A stretch of DNA of 31,397 nucleotides from Candidatus Moraniibacteriota bacterium. GTDB lineage: Bacteria > Patescibacteriota > Minisyncoccia > CAIUEV01 > JAHKAQ01. Under the pieces are notes generated by a model that worked only from the letters and a program-made list of their open reading frames with translations, made no database searches and was not told the origin of the DNA. A program made the translations under genes and the position numbers. Each line of letters begins with the position of its first letter. Within the stretch, counting starts at the first letter, position 1. Shown here piece by piece: positions 16,493 through 24,940 of this stretch. The DNA is taken from assembly GCA_014729445.1 (NCBI GenBank), contig WJJX01000040.1, positions 1 through 31,397 on the forward strand. Direction: 5' to 3'.

Positions 16493-17464
16493 ATGTTAAC
16501 AAAAACCAATAAAAATAAAACCGACGAGAGAAAGCTAACTCCGGGACATACTACTTGTGCCGGTTGTCCGGCGCCTTTGATTGTTAGAAGCGTACTTGAT
16601 TCGATTAAATATCCGGTGGTGGTGGCTTCGGCTACGGGCTGTTTGGAGGTTGCGACAACTATTTATCCAAAGACCAGCTGGAACGTGCCTTTTATTCATT
16701 CGGCTTTTGAAAATGCGGCGGCGACTATTTCGGGAGCCGAAACCGCCTACAGAGTTTTGAACAAAAGAGTGAACAAGTCCAAAGCTCAAAAAGAAAAATT
16801 TTCGGAAAATTATAATTTTCAACTGGAGGAGGATATTAAATTCGTGACTTTTGGCGGCGACGGAGGAACTTACGACATCGGACTTCAAAGTCTTTCCGGA
16901 GCAATGGAGCGCGGGCATGATTTTTTATATGTCTGCTACGACAACGAAGGCTATATGAACACCGGCGGGCAACGTTCCGGAGCCACTCCCAAAGGCGCCG
17001 GCACTACCACGACCCCGCCCGGCGAAGTTTCCACGGGAAAAATCCAAACCAGAAAAGATTTAATGGAAATTGTTGTCGCGCATAACGTGCCTTATGCGGC
17101 TCAGGCAAGTATTTTTAACCTCTTTGACCTGCAAAACAAAGTCAGAAAAGCGATGGAAATCAAAGGACCCAAGTTCATAAACGTACTATCTCCCTGTCCG
17201 ACAATCTGGAAGTTTGACCCGGCTAAAATTGTTGAATTGACAAAATTAGCCGTTGAAACAGGTTTTTGGCCGGTTTATGAATACGAAAACGGAAAATATA
17301 AACTTAATTTTGAACCTAAAGAATTAAAACCCCTGGAGGAATTTTTAAAACCTCAAAGAAGATTTGCTCATCTTTTTAAAAACGAGGCGGGTAAAGAAGT
17401 GCTAAACGACATCCAGCAATTGGTTAACCAAAAGTGGAAGGAGTTAAAGCAAAAAATGAATTAA
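16493..17464 (+). CDS. porB: 2-oxoacid:ferredoxin oxidoreductase beta subunit (PorB type)
   Basis: 323-residue thiamine-diphosphate subunit of pyruvate- or related 2-oxoacid:ferredoxin oxidoreductase, which oxidises the acid to acyl-CoA and reduces ferredoxin. The TPP/Mg motif is GGDGGTYDIG (about 121-130) to YDNEGYMNTGGQRSG (about 149-163). The [4Fe-4S] ligands seem to be Cys22 and Cys25 in CAGC, Cys50 in ATGCLE and Cys235 in LSPCPT. No alpha, gamma or delta subunit lies in the window. The riboflavin synthase gene starts 9 bp downstream, so this is the first gene of a five-gene plus-strand operon. Pyruvate is the probable substrate; 2-ketoisovalerate or indolepyruvate cannot be excluded. Confidence 0.88.
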   Translation: MLTKTNKNKTDERKLTPGHTTCAGCPAPLIVRSVLDSIKYPVVVASATGCLEVATTIYPKTSWNVPFIHSAFENAAATISGAETAYRVLNKRVNKSKAQKEKFSENYNFQLEEDIKFVTFGGDGGTYDIGLQSLSGAMERGHDFLYVCYDNEGYMNTGGQRSGATPKGAGTTTTPPGEVSTGKIQTRKDLMEIVVAHNVPYAAQASIFNLFDLQNKVRKAMEIKGPKFINVLSPCPTIWKFDPAKIVELTKLAVETGFWPVYEYENGKYKLNFEPKELKPLEEFLKPQRRFAHLFKNEAGKEVLNDIQQLVNQKWKELKQKMN

Positions 17465-17473
17465 ATTAAAAAA

Positions 17474-18076
17474 ATGTTTAGCGGAATTATAGAAGAAATG
17501 GCCGAAGTCGTTTTAATAAAACGAGATGGAAAAACCAGCCAGTTAACTATTAAAACCTCAAACGATTACGATGACTTAAAGATCGGGGACAGCTTGTCGA
17601 TAAACGGCGTCTGCCTAACCATAACCGATTGCACAAAAAACCTTTTCAGTTTCGAGTTCATGCCGGAAACGGCTAAAATCAGCAACTTAGGCGATTTAAA
17701 AAAAAACGATAAAGTAAACTTGGAAAGGAGCTTGAAATTCAACCAAAGAATAAGCGGCCATTTGGTAAGCGGCCATGTCGATTTTAGCGCCAGGTATTTT
17801 AAAAATTTGAAAATCAAAAATTCTTCGATATTATACTTTGAAATCCCGAGTCCTTTTATCGATTATTTTATTCCAAAAGGATCAATCGCCATTAACGGGA
17901 TCAGTTTAACTATTATTGAAATCAATAAGTTGAAAAATTTTTTGACGGTCGGAATTATTCCGCATACCATGAAAAATACCAATTTAAATTTTTTAAGATA
18001 CGGCGACAAGGTGAATATAGAAATCGATCAAATCGCCAAATATGTTAAAAACCAAATATCAAATCGACCTAAATAA
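17474..18076 (+). CDS. ribE: Riboflavin synthase alpha chain
   Basis: 200 residues with the two repeated lumazine-binding barrels of riboflavin synthase, which dismutates two 6,7-dimethyl-8-ribityllumazine into riboflavin and a pyrimidine. First barrel: MFSGIIEE, SLSINGVCLTIT and NLERSLKFNQRISGHLVSGHVD (his-rich turn). Second barrel: GSIAINGISLTI, IPHTMKNTNL and GDKVNIEIDQIAKYV. Length is normal (about 195-220). The N-terminal MFSGI is family-typical and fixes the start. It lies 9 bp after porB and 19 bp before ribH. The earlier enzymes (RibA, RibB, RibD) are not in this window. Confidence 0.95.
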   Translation: MFSGIIEEMAEVVLIKRDGKTSQLTIKTSNDYDDLKIGDSLSINGVCLTITDCTKNLFSFEFMPETAKISNLGDLKKNDKVNLERSLKFNQRISGHLVSGHVDFSARYFKNLKIKNSSILYFEIPSPFIDYFIPKGSIAINGISLTIIEINKLKNFLTVGIIPHTMKNTNLNFLRYGDKVNIEIDQIAKYVKNQISNRPK

Positions 18077-18095
18077 TAACTCTTAAATTAAACCA

Positions 18096-18566
18096 ATGAC
18101 CAAAACTTTCAGCCCCAAAATGAATGAGAATAAAGACAAAAAAATCGCTATTATTGCCTCGCGTTTTAACGATTTTATAACCTCCCGCCTGGTGGAGGGA
18201 GCTTCGGGAAAGCTAATAGAATTCGGCGTTTCCAGCAAAAATATTTTTATATACTGGGTGCCGGGATCGCTTGAAATTCCAATTATGGCTCAAAAAATAA
18301 TCAAAAAAATAAAACCCGACGCGCTTATTGCGGCCGGAGCAGTTATTCGAGGGGAAACCGATCATTATAATATCGTAATCAACGAATCGGCCAAGGGTGT
18401 TTCAGGCGTAAGTCTTGCCACGGATACCCCGATCTTAAACGCTATTTTAACCTGTGATAATATCGACCAGGCTGTCGCCCGCTCAGGAGTCAAAGCCGGA
18501 AACAAAGGTGCTGAAGTGGCGCAGGCGACTTTGGAATTATTAAGCGTTATCGATCAGCTAAAATAA
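18096..18566 (+). CDS. ribH: 6,7-dimethyl-8-ribityllumazine synthase
   Basis: 156 residues making the ribityllumazine used by riboflavin synthase. Motifs: ASRFNDFITSRLVEGA (about 22-37), VPGSLEIP, GAVIRGETDHYNIV with the family's catalytic His, and LTCDNIDQAVARSG followed by KAGNKGAEVAQA. A short N-terminal extension of about ten residues precedes the usual start of the fold, with Met9 as an alternative start. The order ribE-ribH directly upstream of a cell-wall gene is unusual, and the shared transcription seems to reflect compact packing. Confidence 0.95.
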   Translation: MTKTFSPKMNENKDKKIAIIASRFNDFITSRLVEGASGKLIEFGVSSKNIFIYWVPGSLEIPIMAQKIIKKIKPDALIAAGAVIRGETDHYNIVINESAKGVSGVSLATDTPILNAILTCDNIDQAVARSGVKAGNKGAEVAQATLELLSVIDQLK

Positions 18567-18573
18567 CCAATTT

Positions 18574-20658
18574 ATGTTTAATTTTAGAAAAAAAAAGAAA
18601 AATTTCAGCGAAATCGATATTTCCGACGTGGTTGTTTTAAACGGCGAGCATGAGAAAAGAAAATTGGAAGCTCCGATTGGACTGACCAATTTGAATTATT
18701 TTTTTATCATAATTATCCTGGTAATTGTGATAGTTATTTTAAGAGCCGGCCAACTTCAAGTGGCCAGGGGCTCCTATTATACCGACAGAGCTGAAAACAA
18801 CAGAATCAGTACGGTGATTTTAAAATCGCCCAGAGGCCTTATTAGCGACAGAAACAATCTGCCTTTGGTAAAAAATATCGCCAGTATCGACGCTGTGATT
18901 ATTCCCTCTTTAATGCCGAGAAAAGATAAGGAAAAAGAAGCGGTTCTACAAAAATGTTTCACTAAAATAAACTTTTCCAACTCAAAAAATACGGTTAATA
19001 TTCCCAGAATTGAAGAACTGGACTCCGGCTCATCCAAGCCTTTCCTGGTAAAAGAAAATATAAGTCAGGATGAACTGGTCTCTATTCAGTTAAACACTCC
19101 TGACTGCCCGGGATTTACAACCGAAGAAACCGCGGTTAGAGAATACACTCATCCCGAGATGCTGGCCCATGTAATGGGTTATGTCGGCAAGGTGACGCAA
19201 GAAGATCTAGCCGAAGACAAGGAATATTTGATGACCGATATTGTCGGCAAAGCGGGCCTTGAAAGCTATTGGGAGGAACAACTTCGAGGCGTTCATGGTT
19301 TTAGAAATGTGGAAGTCAATTCCTCAGGGGATGTCTTGAGAAGTTTAAAAGAAAAAGCTCCCATAGCCGGAAATAAACTGATGTTGGGAATCGACTTGAA
19401 AATGCAGGAATCCCTTTATAAAAATATGGAGGCGGTTATAAAACAACGAGGGGTTTTAAACGGAGCCGCGGTAGTTATCGACCCCGAAAACGGAGCTATC
19501 CGGGCCTACGTAAGTTATCCCGGTTTTAACAACAATCTTTTTCAAAGAAAAATCGATCCGCAAAAATTCGACGAATTGATTAATGATCCGGCTAATCCTC
19601 TGCTAAACCGCGTAATCGGCGGCACCTTTCATCCGGGATCCACTTTTAAACCAACGGTCGGAGCCGCGGCTCTCCAGGAAGGCGTCGTCTCCCCCAATCA
19701 AAGTTTCGACTGTGGCGGTTTTCTCGAGATCGATAATGCTTACGGCGTGTGGAGATTTAATGACTGGAAAACTCATGGTCCCGATATAGATATTTATAAA
19801 GCCCTGGCTTATTCCTGCGATGTCTATTACTACTATATCGGAGGCGGTTTTGAGGGATTTAGAGGCCTTGGAATTAATAAAATAAAAGAATATGCCGAAA
19901 AATTTGGCTTAGGCAAAACCACCGGCATCGATCTTCCCGGAGAGAGATCCGGTTTTATTCCCACGCCGGAATGGAAACTGGAGGCCAAAAACGAAAAATG
20001 GTACGTTGGAAACACCTACCATGCCTCTATCGGTCAGGGAGATGTGAGCTTAACACCCCTTCAAGTGGCCAATCAAGTTGTTCCGATAGCTAATGGAGGA
20101 ACTTTATATAAACCTCATCTGGTAACCGAAATCGTCAATAAAGAAACCGGTGAAGTGGTTACCAAAATCGATCCGGAAATTTTAAACGCAAACTTTATTG
20201 ATCGAAATAATCTGGAAATTATAAAACAGGGAATGCGGGATGCCGTTGAATACGGCACCTTAAAACAACTTCAAATTATTGAAAACGATGTCTGCGGAAA
20301 GACCGGTACGGCTCAAATCGGAGGAACCGAAGACACTCATTCCTGGTTTGTCGGATTCGCTCCCAAAGACGATCCGGAGTTTGTGATTGCGGTTTTAGTT
20401 GAAAGAGGCGGAGAAAGTACGGATGCGGCGGTTCCGGTGGCTAAACTTTTTATGGCGGATTATTTCGGAATCGATTTAAACCAGGAAATCGAGGAAATGG
20501 TAAAGACCAAAGAAGAAAACAGCGAGGCTAATCAGAACAGCCAAGATGTTATAAGAAGCGGCAACCGGGTTATCGAAGACGAGGAGTCAGAGCAAACTGA
20601 AACTGAAAGTGAGAGTGAGAGTGAAACCGATCAAATCGAGAACCAAATTCAAAACTAA
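18574..20658 (+). CDS. mrdA: Penicillin-binding protein 2 (peptidoglycan D,D-transpeptidase)
   Basis: 694-residue class B transpeptidase that crosslinks peptidoglycan outside the membrane during elongation. A basic cytoplasmic tail precedes one membrane helix (about 42-58); the pedestal/dimerisation region follows. The three active-site motifs are in order: STFK (Ser356, Lys359), SCD (Ser414) and KTG (576-578). The SCD triplet is the form seen in PBP2 rather than the SSN of PBP3. The C-terminus ends in a low-complexity acidic tail of Glu, Ser, Thr and Gln of about 50 residues that is not part of the enzyme fold. It starts 7 bp after ribH and ends 16 bp before the cupin gene. Confidence 0.94.
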   Translation: MFNFRKKKKNFSEIDISDVVVLNGEHEKRKLEAPIGLTNLNYFFIIIILVIVIVILRAGQLQVARGSYYTDRAENNRISTVILKSPRGLISDRNNLPLVKNIASIDAVIIPSLMPRKDKEKEAVLQKCFTKINFSNSKNTVNIPRIEELDSGSSKPFLVKENISQDELVSIQLNTPDCPGFTTEETAVREYTHPEMLAHVMGYVGKVTQEDLAEDKEYLMTDIVGKAGLESYWEEQLRGVHGFRNVEVNSSGDVLRSLKEKAPIAGNKLMLGIDLKMQESLYKNMEAVIKQRGVLNGAAVVIDPENGAIRAYVSYPGFNNNLFQRKIDPQKFDELINDPANPLLNRVIGGTFHPGSTFKPTVGAAALQEGVVSPNQSFDCGGFLEIDNAYGVWRFNDWKTHGPDIDIYKALAYSCDVYYYYIGGGFEGFRGLGINKIKEYAEKFGLGKTTGIDLPGERSGFIPTPEWKLEAKNEKWYVGNTYHASIGQGDVSLTPLQVANQVVPIANGGTLYKPHLVTEIVNKETGEVVTKIDPEILNANFIDRNNLEIIKQGMRDAVEYGTLKQLQIIENDVCGKTGTAQIGGTEDTHSWFVGFAPKDDPEFVIAVLVERGGESTDAAVPVAKLFMADYFGIDLNQEIEEMVKTKEENSEANQNSQDVIRSGNRVIEDEESEQTETESESESETDQIENQIQN

Positions 20659-20674
20659 AAATTAAATTATAACA

Positions 20675-21133
20675 ATGATTGAAGGTCTCAAAGTGAAAAA
20701 ACTCCAAAAATTCAGGGACAATCGGGGCTGGCTTATGGAAACTTTTAGAAACGACGAACTGCCAAAAGGAATAAAACCCGTAATGTCCTATGTTTCAATG
20801 ACCAAACCGGGAGTGGTCCGGGGACCTCATGAGCATGTCCATCAAGCGGATATTTTTGTTTTTATGGGTCCGGGAAATTTTGAACTTCATCTTTGGGATA
20901 ATCGAAAAAACTCCAAAACTTATAAAGAATACCTGAAAATAAAAGTCGGTGAAGCTAACCCCGCCCAGGTAGTGGTACCTAAGGGGGTAGTCCATGGATA
21001 CAAAAATATTTCTAAAAAAGAAGCCTGGTGCTTGAATTATCCCGACAAGCTTTATGCCGGAAAAAATAAAGAAGAAAAGGTGGATGAAATCCGCCATGAA
21101 GCCGACGAAAATTCGCCCTTTATTATCAAATGA
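20675..21133 (+). CDS. RmlC-like cupin (dTDP-4-dehydrorhamnose 3,5-epimerase family)
   Basis: 152 residues of the RmlC-type cupin family, which includes the epimerase of the dTDP-rhamnose pathway. FRDNRGWLMETFRNDEL at the N-terminus is the classic opening. RGPHEHVHQADIF replaces the usual RGLHYQ, keeping the His at the catalytic position and adding two more, and VVVPKGVVHGYKN matches the conserved PxGxxHGF. C-terminal WCLNYPDKLYAG fits the family. No RmlA, RmlB or RmlD lies close by. The extra His and Gln may point to a metal-binding or different sugar-nucleotide cupin, so the exact reaction is left open. Last gene of the porB operon. Confidence 0.75.
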   Translation: MIEGLKVKKLQKFRDNRGWLMETFRNDELPKGIKPVMSYVSMTKPGVVRGPHEHVHQADIFVFMGPGNFELHLWDNRKNSKTYKEYLKIKVGEANPAQVVVPKGVVHGYKNISKKEAWCLNYPDKLYAGKNKEEKVDEIRHEADENSPFIIK

Positions 21134-21265
21134 CCGCTCTTAAAAACGTCTCGTTTTCATAGCTTAATCGTATATAGTGCTAATAGGAGTTTTGATTTTT
21201 AAAAAATACAAAAGTCGATTGTATTTTAAGTCAAAGCCATCAGGTGTAATCATTAAGCCAAAGCT

Positions 21266-21904
21266 ATGAAAAAAATAAGCTTGCTAAATTGGAAAATCAA
21301 ATACGAGACTCTGGTTATCGGCCTTTTGTCGGTGGCGCTTTTTGTTTCCCTTACAGCCTTGACTTATTACATCAACGAGCGTAGAGAGGGGATCACTTTG
21401 CCGCAATACAGTACGGAAATTTTGAAAAAAAATCAAAAATTAATAAATTATGAAAACGAAATTAGGCTTCTAAAGGCCCAAATTAACGATCTTAATACAG
21501 AAATAAATTCTTATAAACTGGCTCTAAAAAACAAAGAGCTAAATAAAGACAGTCAAACAACTACTCTGATTGCAAACTCCTCCGGCTCCACCAATCCCAA
21601 TAACCATTTGGAGAAGATTGACGAGATTATAGGTCAAGACGAGGTTTCGCAATCCACGCTGGGTCCAATTAAAACTGTTTTGAATCACTTTGATCAATCA
21701 GAAGAAGATCAACCCGTCTGCCAAGGGAAGAATATTAACTATTCCGATATCAGCACCCTTACCTTGATGAAGTTAAGTCAAAAAGAGGCTCAAGTAGCGG
21801 TTCTTTTAGAAGATGATTCTTTTGAATTTGCAGTTAATTTGGTCAAGAAAGAAGGAATTTGGAGAGTGGATTCAACAAATTGTGAGGTTTTAAGCGAGAT
21901 TTAA
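21266..21904 (+). CDS. Membrane-anchored coiled-coil protein of unknown function
   Basis: 212 residues. One membrane span (about 13-35) near the N-terminus follows a short basic tail, so most of the protein should face outward. Residues about 50-92 form a heptad-patterned coiled coil. A Ser/Asn/Gln-rich linker (95-115) leads to a C-terminal domain of about 90 residues with Cys152 and Cys206, which could make a disulfide. The end of the domain, VAVLLEDDSFEFAVNLVKKEGIWRVDS, has the look of NTF2-like or stalk-type folds, but I do not recognise the family. A gap of 132 bp separates it from the preceding operon, so it may have its own promoter. Confidence 0.7.
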   Translation: MKKISLLNWKIKYETLVIGLLSVALFVSLTALTYYINERREGITLPQYSTEILKKNQKLINYENEIRLLKAQINDLNTEINSYKLALKNKELNKDSQTTTLIANSSGSTNPNNHLEKIDEIIGQDEVSQSTLGPIKTVLNHFDQSEEDQPVCQGKNINYSDISTLTLMKLSQKEAQVAVLLEDDSFEFAVNLVKKEGIWRVDSTNCEVLSEI

Positions 21905-21930
21905 ACCCTCCCCAGCTTATCAAGCCCCAG

Positions 21931-22044
21931 CCAAAAACCCTCCCCCAACCCCTCCCTTCATCAGGGAGGGGGGTGCATTTTAGCTTAGGTCAAGTATTTA
22001 TAGGCTCCTTCCCTGATGAAGGGAAGGTCGGGATGGGTTTTTGG
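21931..22044. repeat. REPIN-like pair of inverted repetitive palindromes
   Basis: Two copies of a GC-rich element face each other between convergent genes. Copy one (21931-21974) contains the stem CCCTCCCT/AGGGAGGG around TCATC. Copy two (22007-22044), inverted, contains CCTTCCCT/AGGGAAGG around GATGA. Each is flanked on the outer side by a pyrimidine-rich CCAAAAACCC-type arm, so the whole can fold as one long imperfect hairpin. The content is far more GC-rich than its surroundings. It may also end transcription from both sides. Confidence 0.7.
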
Positions 22045-22048
22045 TCTT

Positions 22049-23311
22049 TTAAGCTCTTAGAATGTCCACTCCAACCTGTCTAAGCCGCCCGTCGATATCC
22101 TCGTAGCCGCGGTCGATTATCTGCGCCTGTTCGATTGTGGATTTTCCCTTGGCCATTACAGCCGCTAAAAGCAGGGTTACGCCGGCTCTGATGTCGGGGC
22201 TTTCGATTTGTCTTGGATAAAGTGTGGTTGGGCCGTTCACGATGACGCGGTGGGGATCGCACATAATTATATCGGCGCCCATTCGATTTAGAATATCGGT
22301 AAAGTATAATCTGCCTTCAAAAATCGGCTCGTGAATCATGCTAATTCCTTGGGCTTGCGTCATAAGCAAGGTGTACATGGGCTGCAAATCAGTGGCAAAG
22401 CCGGGATATTCATGGGTTTGAATACCGGTTGCTTTTAATTTTGTTTTTTGAGGAATTGTTTTAATATAACAATTACCGATTTCGAGCTTGGCGCCGGCCT
22501 GTTTTAATCTGTCCAGCAAAGCTCCGATGTGGTTAATGTCGCAATTATTAACTTTGATTTCGCTGTTGTTCATAAGGCCCATCATGATAAACGTTCCGGT
22601 TTCCAGGCGGTCGGGGATAATTTTGAAATTGCCGCCTTTCAGGGAATCAACTCCCTCGATTTCCAAGAGGCTTGATCCGATACCTTTTATTTTAGCGCCC
22701 ATCTGATTTAGCGATTCCAAAAGACAAACCACTTCCGGCTCCATCGCGCAGTTTTCAAGCACGGTTTTTCCTTTGGCTAAAGTCGCGGCCATGGCCAAAG
22801 TTTCGGTCCCGGTGACGCTGATTTTGGGAAAGAAAATTTTTGTTCCCTTAAGCCGGCCTTTGGTTTTGATTTTGTAGGTTAGATCGTCTATAAAAATCTT
22901 GGCGCCCATTTCTTTGAATCCTTCCAGGAAAAAATCGATCGGTCGTTTTCCGATGATGTCGCCTCCGGGATGAGGAATGGTTATTTCTCCGGTTCTGGCC
23001 AGCAACGGCCCTGAAAAAACAATCGATGCTCTTACTCTTCTAACTTCTTTGGGGTCAAGGTCGTTGTCGGAGATTTTTTTGGCATCGATTTTTATTTCAC
23101 CGGGGCCGGTTTCTTTGACGACCGCACCCATCTTTTTCATAAGTTCGATCATTACCGGAACATCGACAATTTGAGGCAGATTGGAAATAGTGCTTTTTTC
23201 TTCGGTTAACAGCGAAGCCGCTAAAGCTTTCAAGGCATAATTCTTGGCGCCTTTCACTTCTATCTCCCCTTTTATTTTCCCGCCTCCGTTGACTATGAAT
23301 TTTTGAGACAT
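22049..23311 (-). CDS. murA: UDP-N-acetylglucosamine 1-carboxyvinyltransferase MurA (Cys-to-Asp form)
   Basis: 420 residues catalysing the first committed step of peptidoglycan synthesis, transfer of enolpyruvate from PEP to UDP-GlcNAc. GAKNYALKAL (21-30) holds the conserved Lys-Asn pair and RVRASIVFSGPLLAR the substrate-binding Arg residues. The active-site loop reads HPGGDIIGKRPIDFF: Asp118 stands where E. coli MurA has Cys115. Asp at this position is known in Chlamydia and Mycobacterium enzymes and gives fosfomycin insensitivity. Length fits the family (about 420). On the minus strand it is downstream of the DUF711 gene with a 155-bp gap holding a promoter candidate. Confidence 0.95.
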   Translation of the reverse strand: MSQKFIVNGGGKIKGEIEVKGAKNYALKALAASLLTEEKSTISNLPQIVDVPVMIELMKKMGAVVKETGPGEIKIDAKKISDNDLDPKEVRRVRASIVFSGPLLARTGEITIPHPGGDIIGKRPIDFFLEGFKEMGAKIFIDDLTYKIKTKGRLKGTKIFFPKISVTGTETLAMAATLAKGKTVLENCAMEPEVVCLLESLNQMGAKIKGIGSSLLEIEGVDSLKGGNFKIIPDRLETGTFIMMGLMNNSEIKVNNCDINHIGALLDRLKQAGAKLEIGNCYIKTIPQKTKLKATGIQTHEYPGFATDLQPMYTLLMTQAQGISMIHEPIFEGRLYFTDILNRMGADIIMCDPHRVIVNGPTTLYPRQIESPDIRAGVTLLLAAVMAKGKSTIEQAQIIDRGYEDIDGRLRQVGVDILRA

Positions 23312-23340
23312 TAGGAGTTTGATTAAGGATTATCGATTAA

Positions 23341-23349
23341 TAATATACC
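23341..23349 (-). promoter_or_regulatory. Extended -10 promoter candidate for murA
   Basis: On the minus strand TGGTATATT, an extended -10 (TGn then TATATT), lies 30 bp before the ATG at 23311. No convincing -35 hexamer was found, which extended -10 promoters can tolerate. Confidence 0.4.
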
Positions 23350-23466
23350 AAAATAACCGAAAAGAGGAAGTTTTGAATCAAATATTTGCTCTTGCCTTAG
23401 ATTTTCAGTAAATTTAATGCGGTTCTTGTTTTTGTTGTTTCTTTTATAAAGCTAGCCGAATCATTT

Positions 23467-24846
23467 TTAATTTCTAAAGCTGGTTAGAGTGGGAGGGATT
23501 TGTCCTTTTCTCCAGATGAATTGATCCGATTTTTCTTTGTGGACGGGGACAATGTAGGCTCCGCCAAAGAGGCCGCCGAATTCCACGTATTCGCCGGCTT
23601 TTTTGCCTTTGACCGGAATCAAGCGGCAAGCCGTGGTTTTGTGATGCATCATTCCAATTGCCATTTCGTCGGCAATGATGGCGGCAATGGTGGTGCTTCG
23701 AGTGTCGCCGGGAAGGGCCACCATATCAAGACCGACCGAACAGATCGAGGTCATGGCCTCGAGCTTGTCCAAGGTTAACGAACCTTCACCCACGCCATCT
23801 GACAAAAACTTGTCTTCCGAAACCGGAATAAAAGCGCCGGAAAGGCCGCCAATATTGGAGGAAGCCATCATACCGCCTTTTTTGACGGCATCGGTCAAGA
23901 GCGCCAGGGCGGCGGTTGTGCCATGGGTTCCGACTTTTTCCAGGCCTAAAAGCTCTAGGATTTCACCTACACTATCGCCTTTGGCGGTTGTCGGCGCCAA
24001 GCTTAAATCAATGCTTCCGAATTTAACTTGAAGCTCTTTGGAAATCTGGCGGCCGATTACTTCACCGGCTCGAGTTAATTTAAAAGTTGTCGACTTAATC
24101 TTTTTAGCAATTCGATCAAGCTCTAAATCCTTGGGCTGATTTTGAATAACCCGACGAACCACTCCGGGACCGGAAACGCCGATGTTAATAACCTCGTCCG
24201 GCTGGTCAACCCCATGGAAACCGCCGGCCATAAACGGATTATCGGAAACGGCATTGCAAAAAACAACAAGCTTCATGCAGCCGATGTAGCCTTTGTTATA
24301 ATCGGAAATTTTTTGAATAATATCGCCTAACCGGGCCACTACCTTCATATTAACGCCGCTTCTGGAAGAGGCTACATTCACAAAAGCGCAAACGGTTTGG
24401 GTTTTATTTAAAACTTCCGGCAAGGATTCGATCACAATTCGATCCGCATAGCCCATGCCTTTTTCCAAAAGAGAGCCAAACCCGCCGACGTAATCGATTC
24501 CCAGCTTCTGCACTACTTGATCAATGGTTTTAGCTGTTTCTAAAGTAATCTCTTGATCTTTCTTCTTGTCTCCGGTTAGGCAGGAATTTAGTACAAGGGA
24601 AATTGGAGTAATGGTGAGGCGCTTGTTCACAATCGGAATTCCGTAGCGCTTTTCGATATCTTTGGCCTTTGAAACCAGATCTTTGGCTTTTTGAATAATC
24701 AGCTTTTCGATTTTTGCCTGCATTTTTTTGTGATCGCTGTCGCAGGCTCTAAGAAGATTGAGGCCAAAAGTGATGGTTCGAATATCCAATTGGTCTTCTT
24801 TGACCATTTCGATTGTTTCGGTGATCTCGTTTAAAGAATATTTCAT
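23467..24846 (-). CDS. PFL family protein (DUF711 / UPF0210)
   Basis: 459 residues of the DUF711 (UPF0210) family, whose fold is related to pyruvate formate-lyase-like proteins but whose function is not known. The N-terminal ITETIEMVKEDQLDIRTITFG and the central region with GGFGSLLEKGMG, MAGGFHGVDQPDEVINIG and STTIAAIIADE match the family. The 451-460 residue length is normal. It lies directly downstream of an ACT-domain gene (gap 94 bp), a pairing seen in many bacteria (UPF0237 next to UPF0210). The gap holds a perfect 16-bp hairpin that may modulate its expression. Confidence 0.9.
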   Translation of the reverse strand: MKYSLNEITETIEMVKEDQLDIRTITFGLNLLRACDSDHKKMQAKIEKLIIQKAKDLVSKAKDIEKRYGIPIVNKRLTITPISLVLNSCLTGDKKKDQEITLETAKTIDQVVQKLGIDYVGGFGSLLEKGMGYADRIVIESLPEVLNKTQTVCAFVNVASSRSGVNMKVVARLGDIIQKISDYNKGYIGCMKLVVFCNAVSDNPFMAGGFHGVDQPDEVINIGVSGPGVVRRVIQNQPKDLELDRIAKKIKSTTFKLTRAGEVIGRQISKELQVKFGSIDLSLAPTTAKGDSVGEILELLGLEKVGTHGTTAALALLTDAVKKGGMMASSNIGGLSGAFIPVSEDKFLSDGVGEGSLTLDKLEAMTSICSVGLDMVALPGDTRSTTIAAIIADEMAIGMMHHKTTACRLIPVKGKKAGEYVEFGGLFGGAYIVPVHKEKSDQFIWRKGQIPPTLTSFRN

Positions 24847-24880
24847 AAGGATAAATTGACGTATCGATTGTAATTGAAAT

Positions 24881-24924
24881 TATTAATTATAGGGGCCTTG
24901 TATGCAACGCCCCTATAATTAATA
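24881..24924. terminator. Perfect 16-bp hairpin between ACT and DUF711 genes
   Basis: Bases 24881-24896 pair exactly with 24909-24924 around a 12-nt loop. The loop-proximal stem has a GGGGC/GCCCC clamp and the rest is AT. There is no good U-run on either side, so it could be a weak terminator, an RNA-stability element or a regulatory hairpin in the leader of the downstream gene. Confidence 0.6.
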
Positions 24925-24940
24925 CCATTAAAAATTACAA

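Noticed and set aside
16369..16509. N-terminal extension of the DUF192 protein to an ATG at 16509
   Set aside because: It would overlap the porB start and place 47 non-signal residues before a clear N-terminal membrane anchor; the ATG at 16368 gives the usual layout.
20580..20658. Repetitive GAGAGTGA tract as a tandem repeat element
   Set aside because: It encodes the acidic Glu/Ser/Thr tail of penicillin-binding protein 2 in frame; short low-complexity coding rather than a separate repeat.
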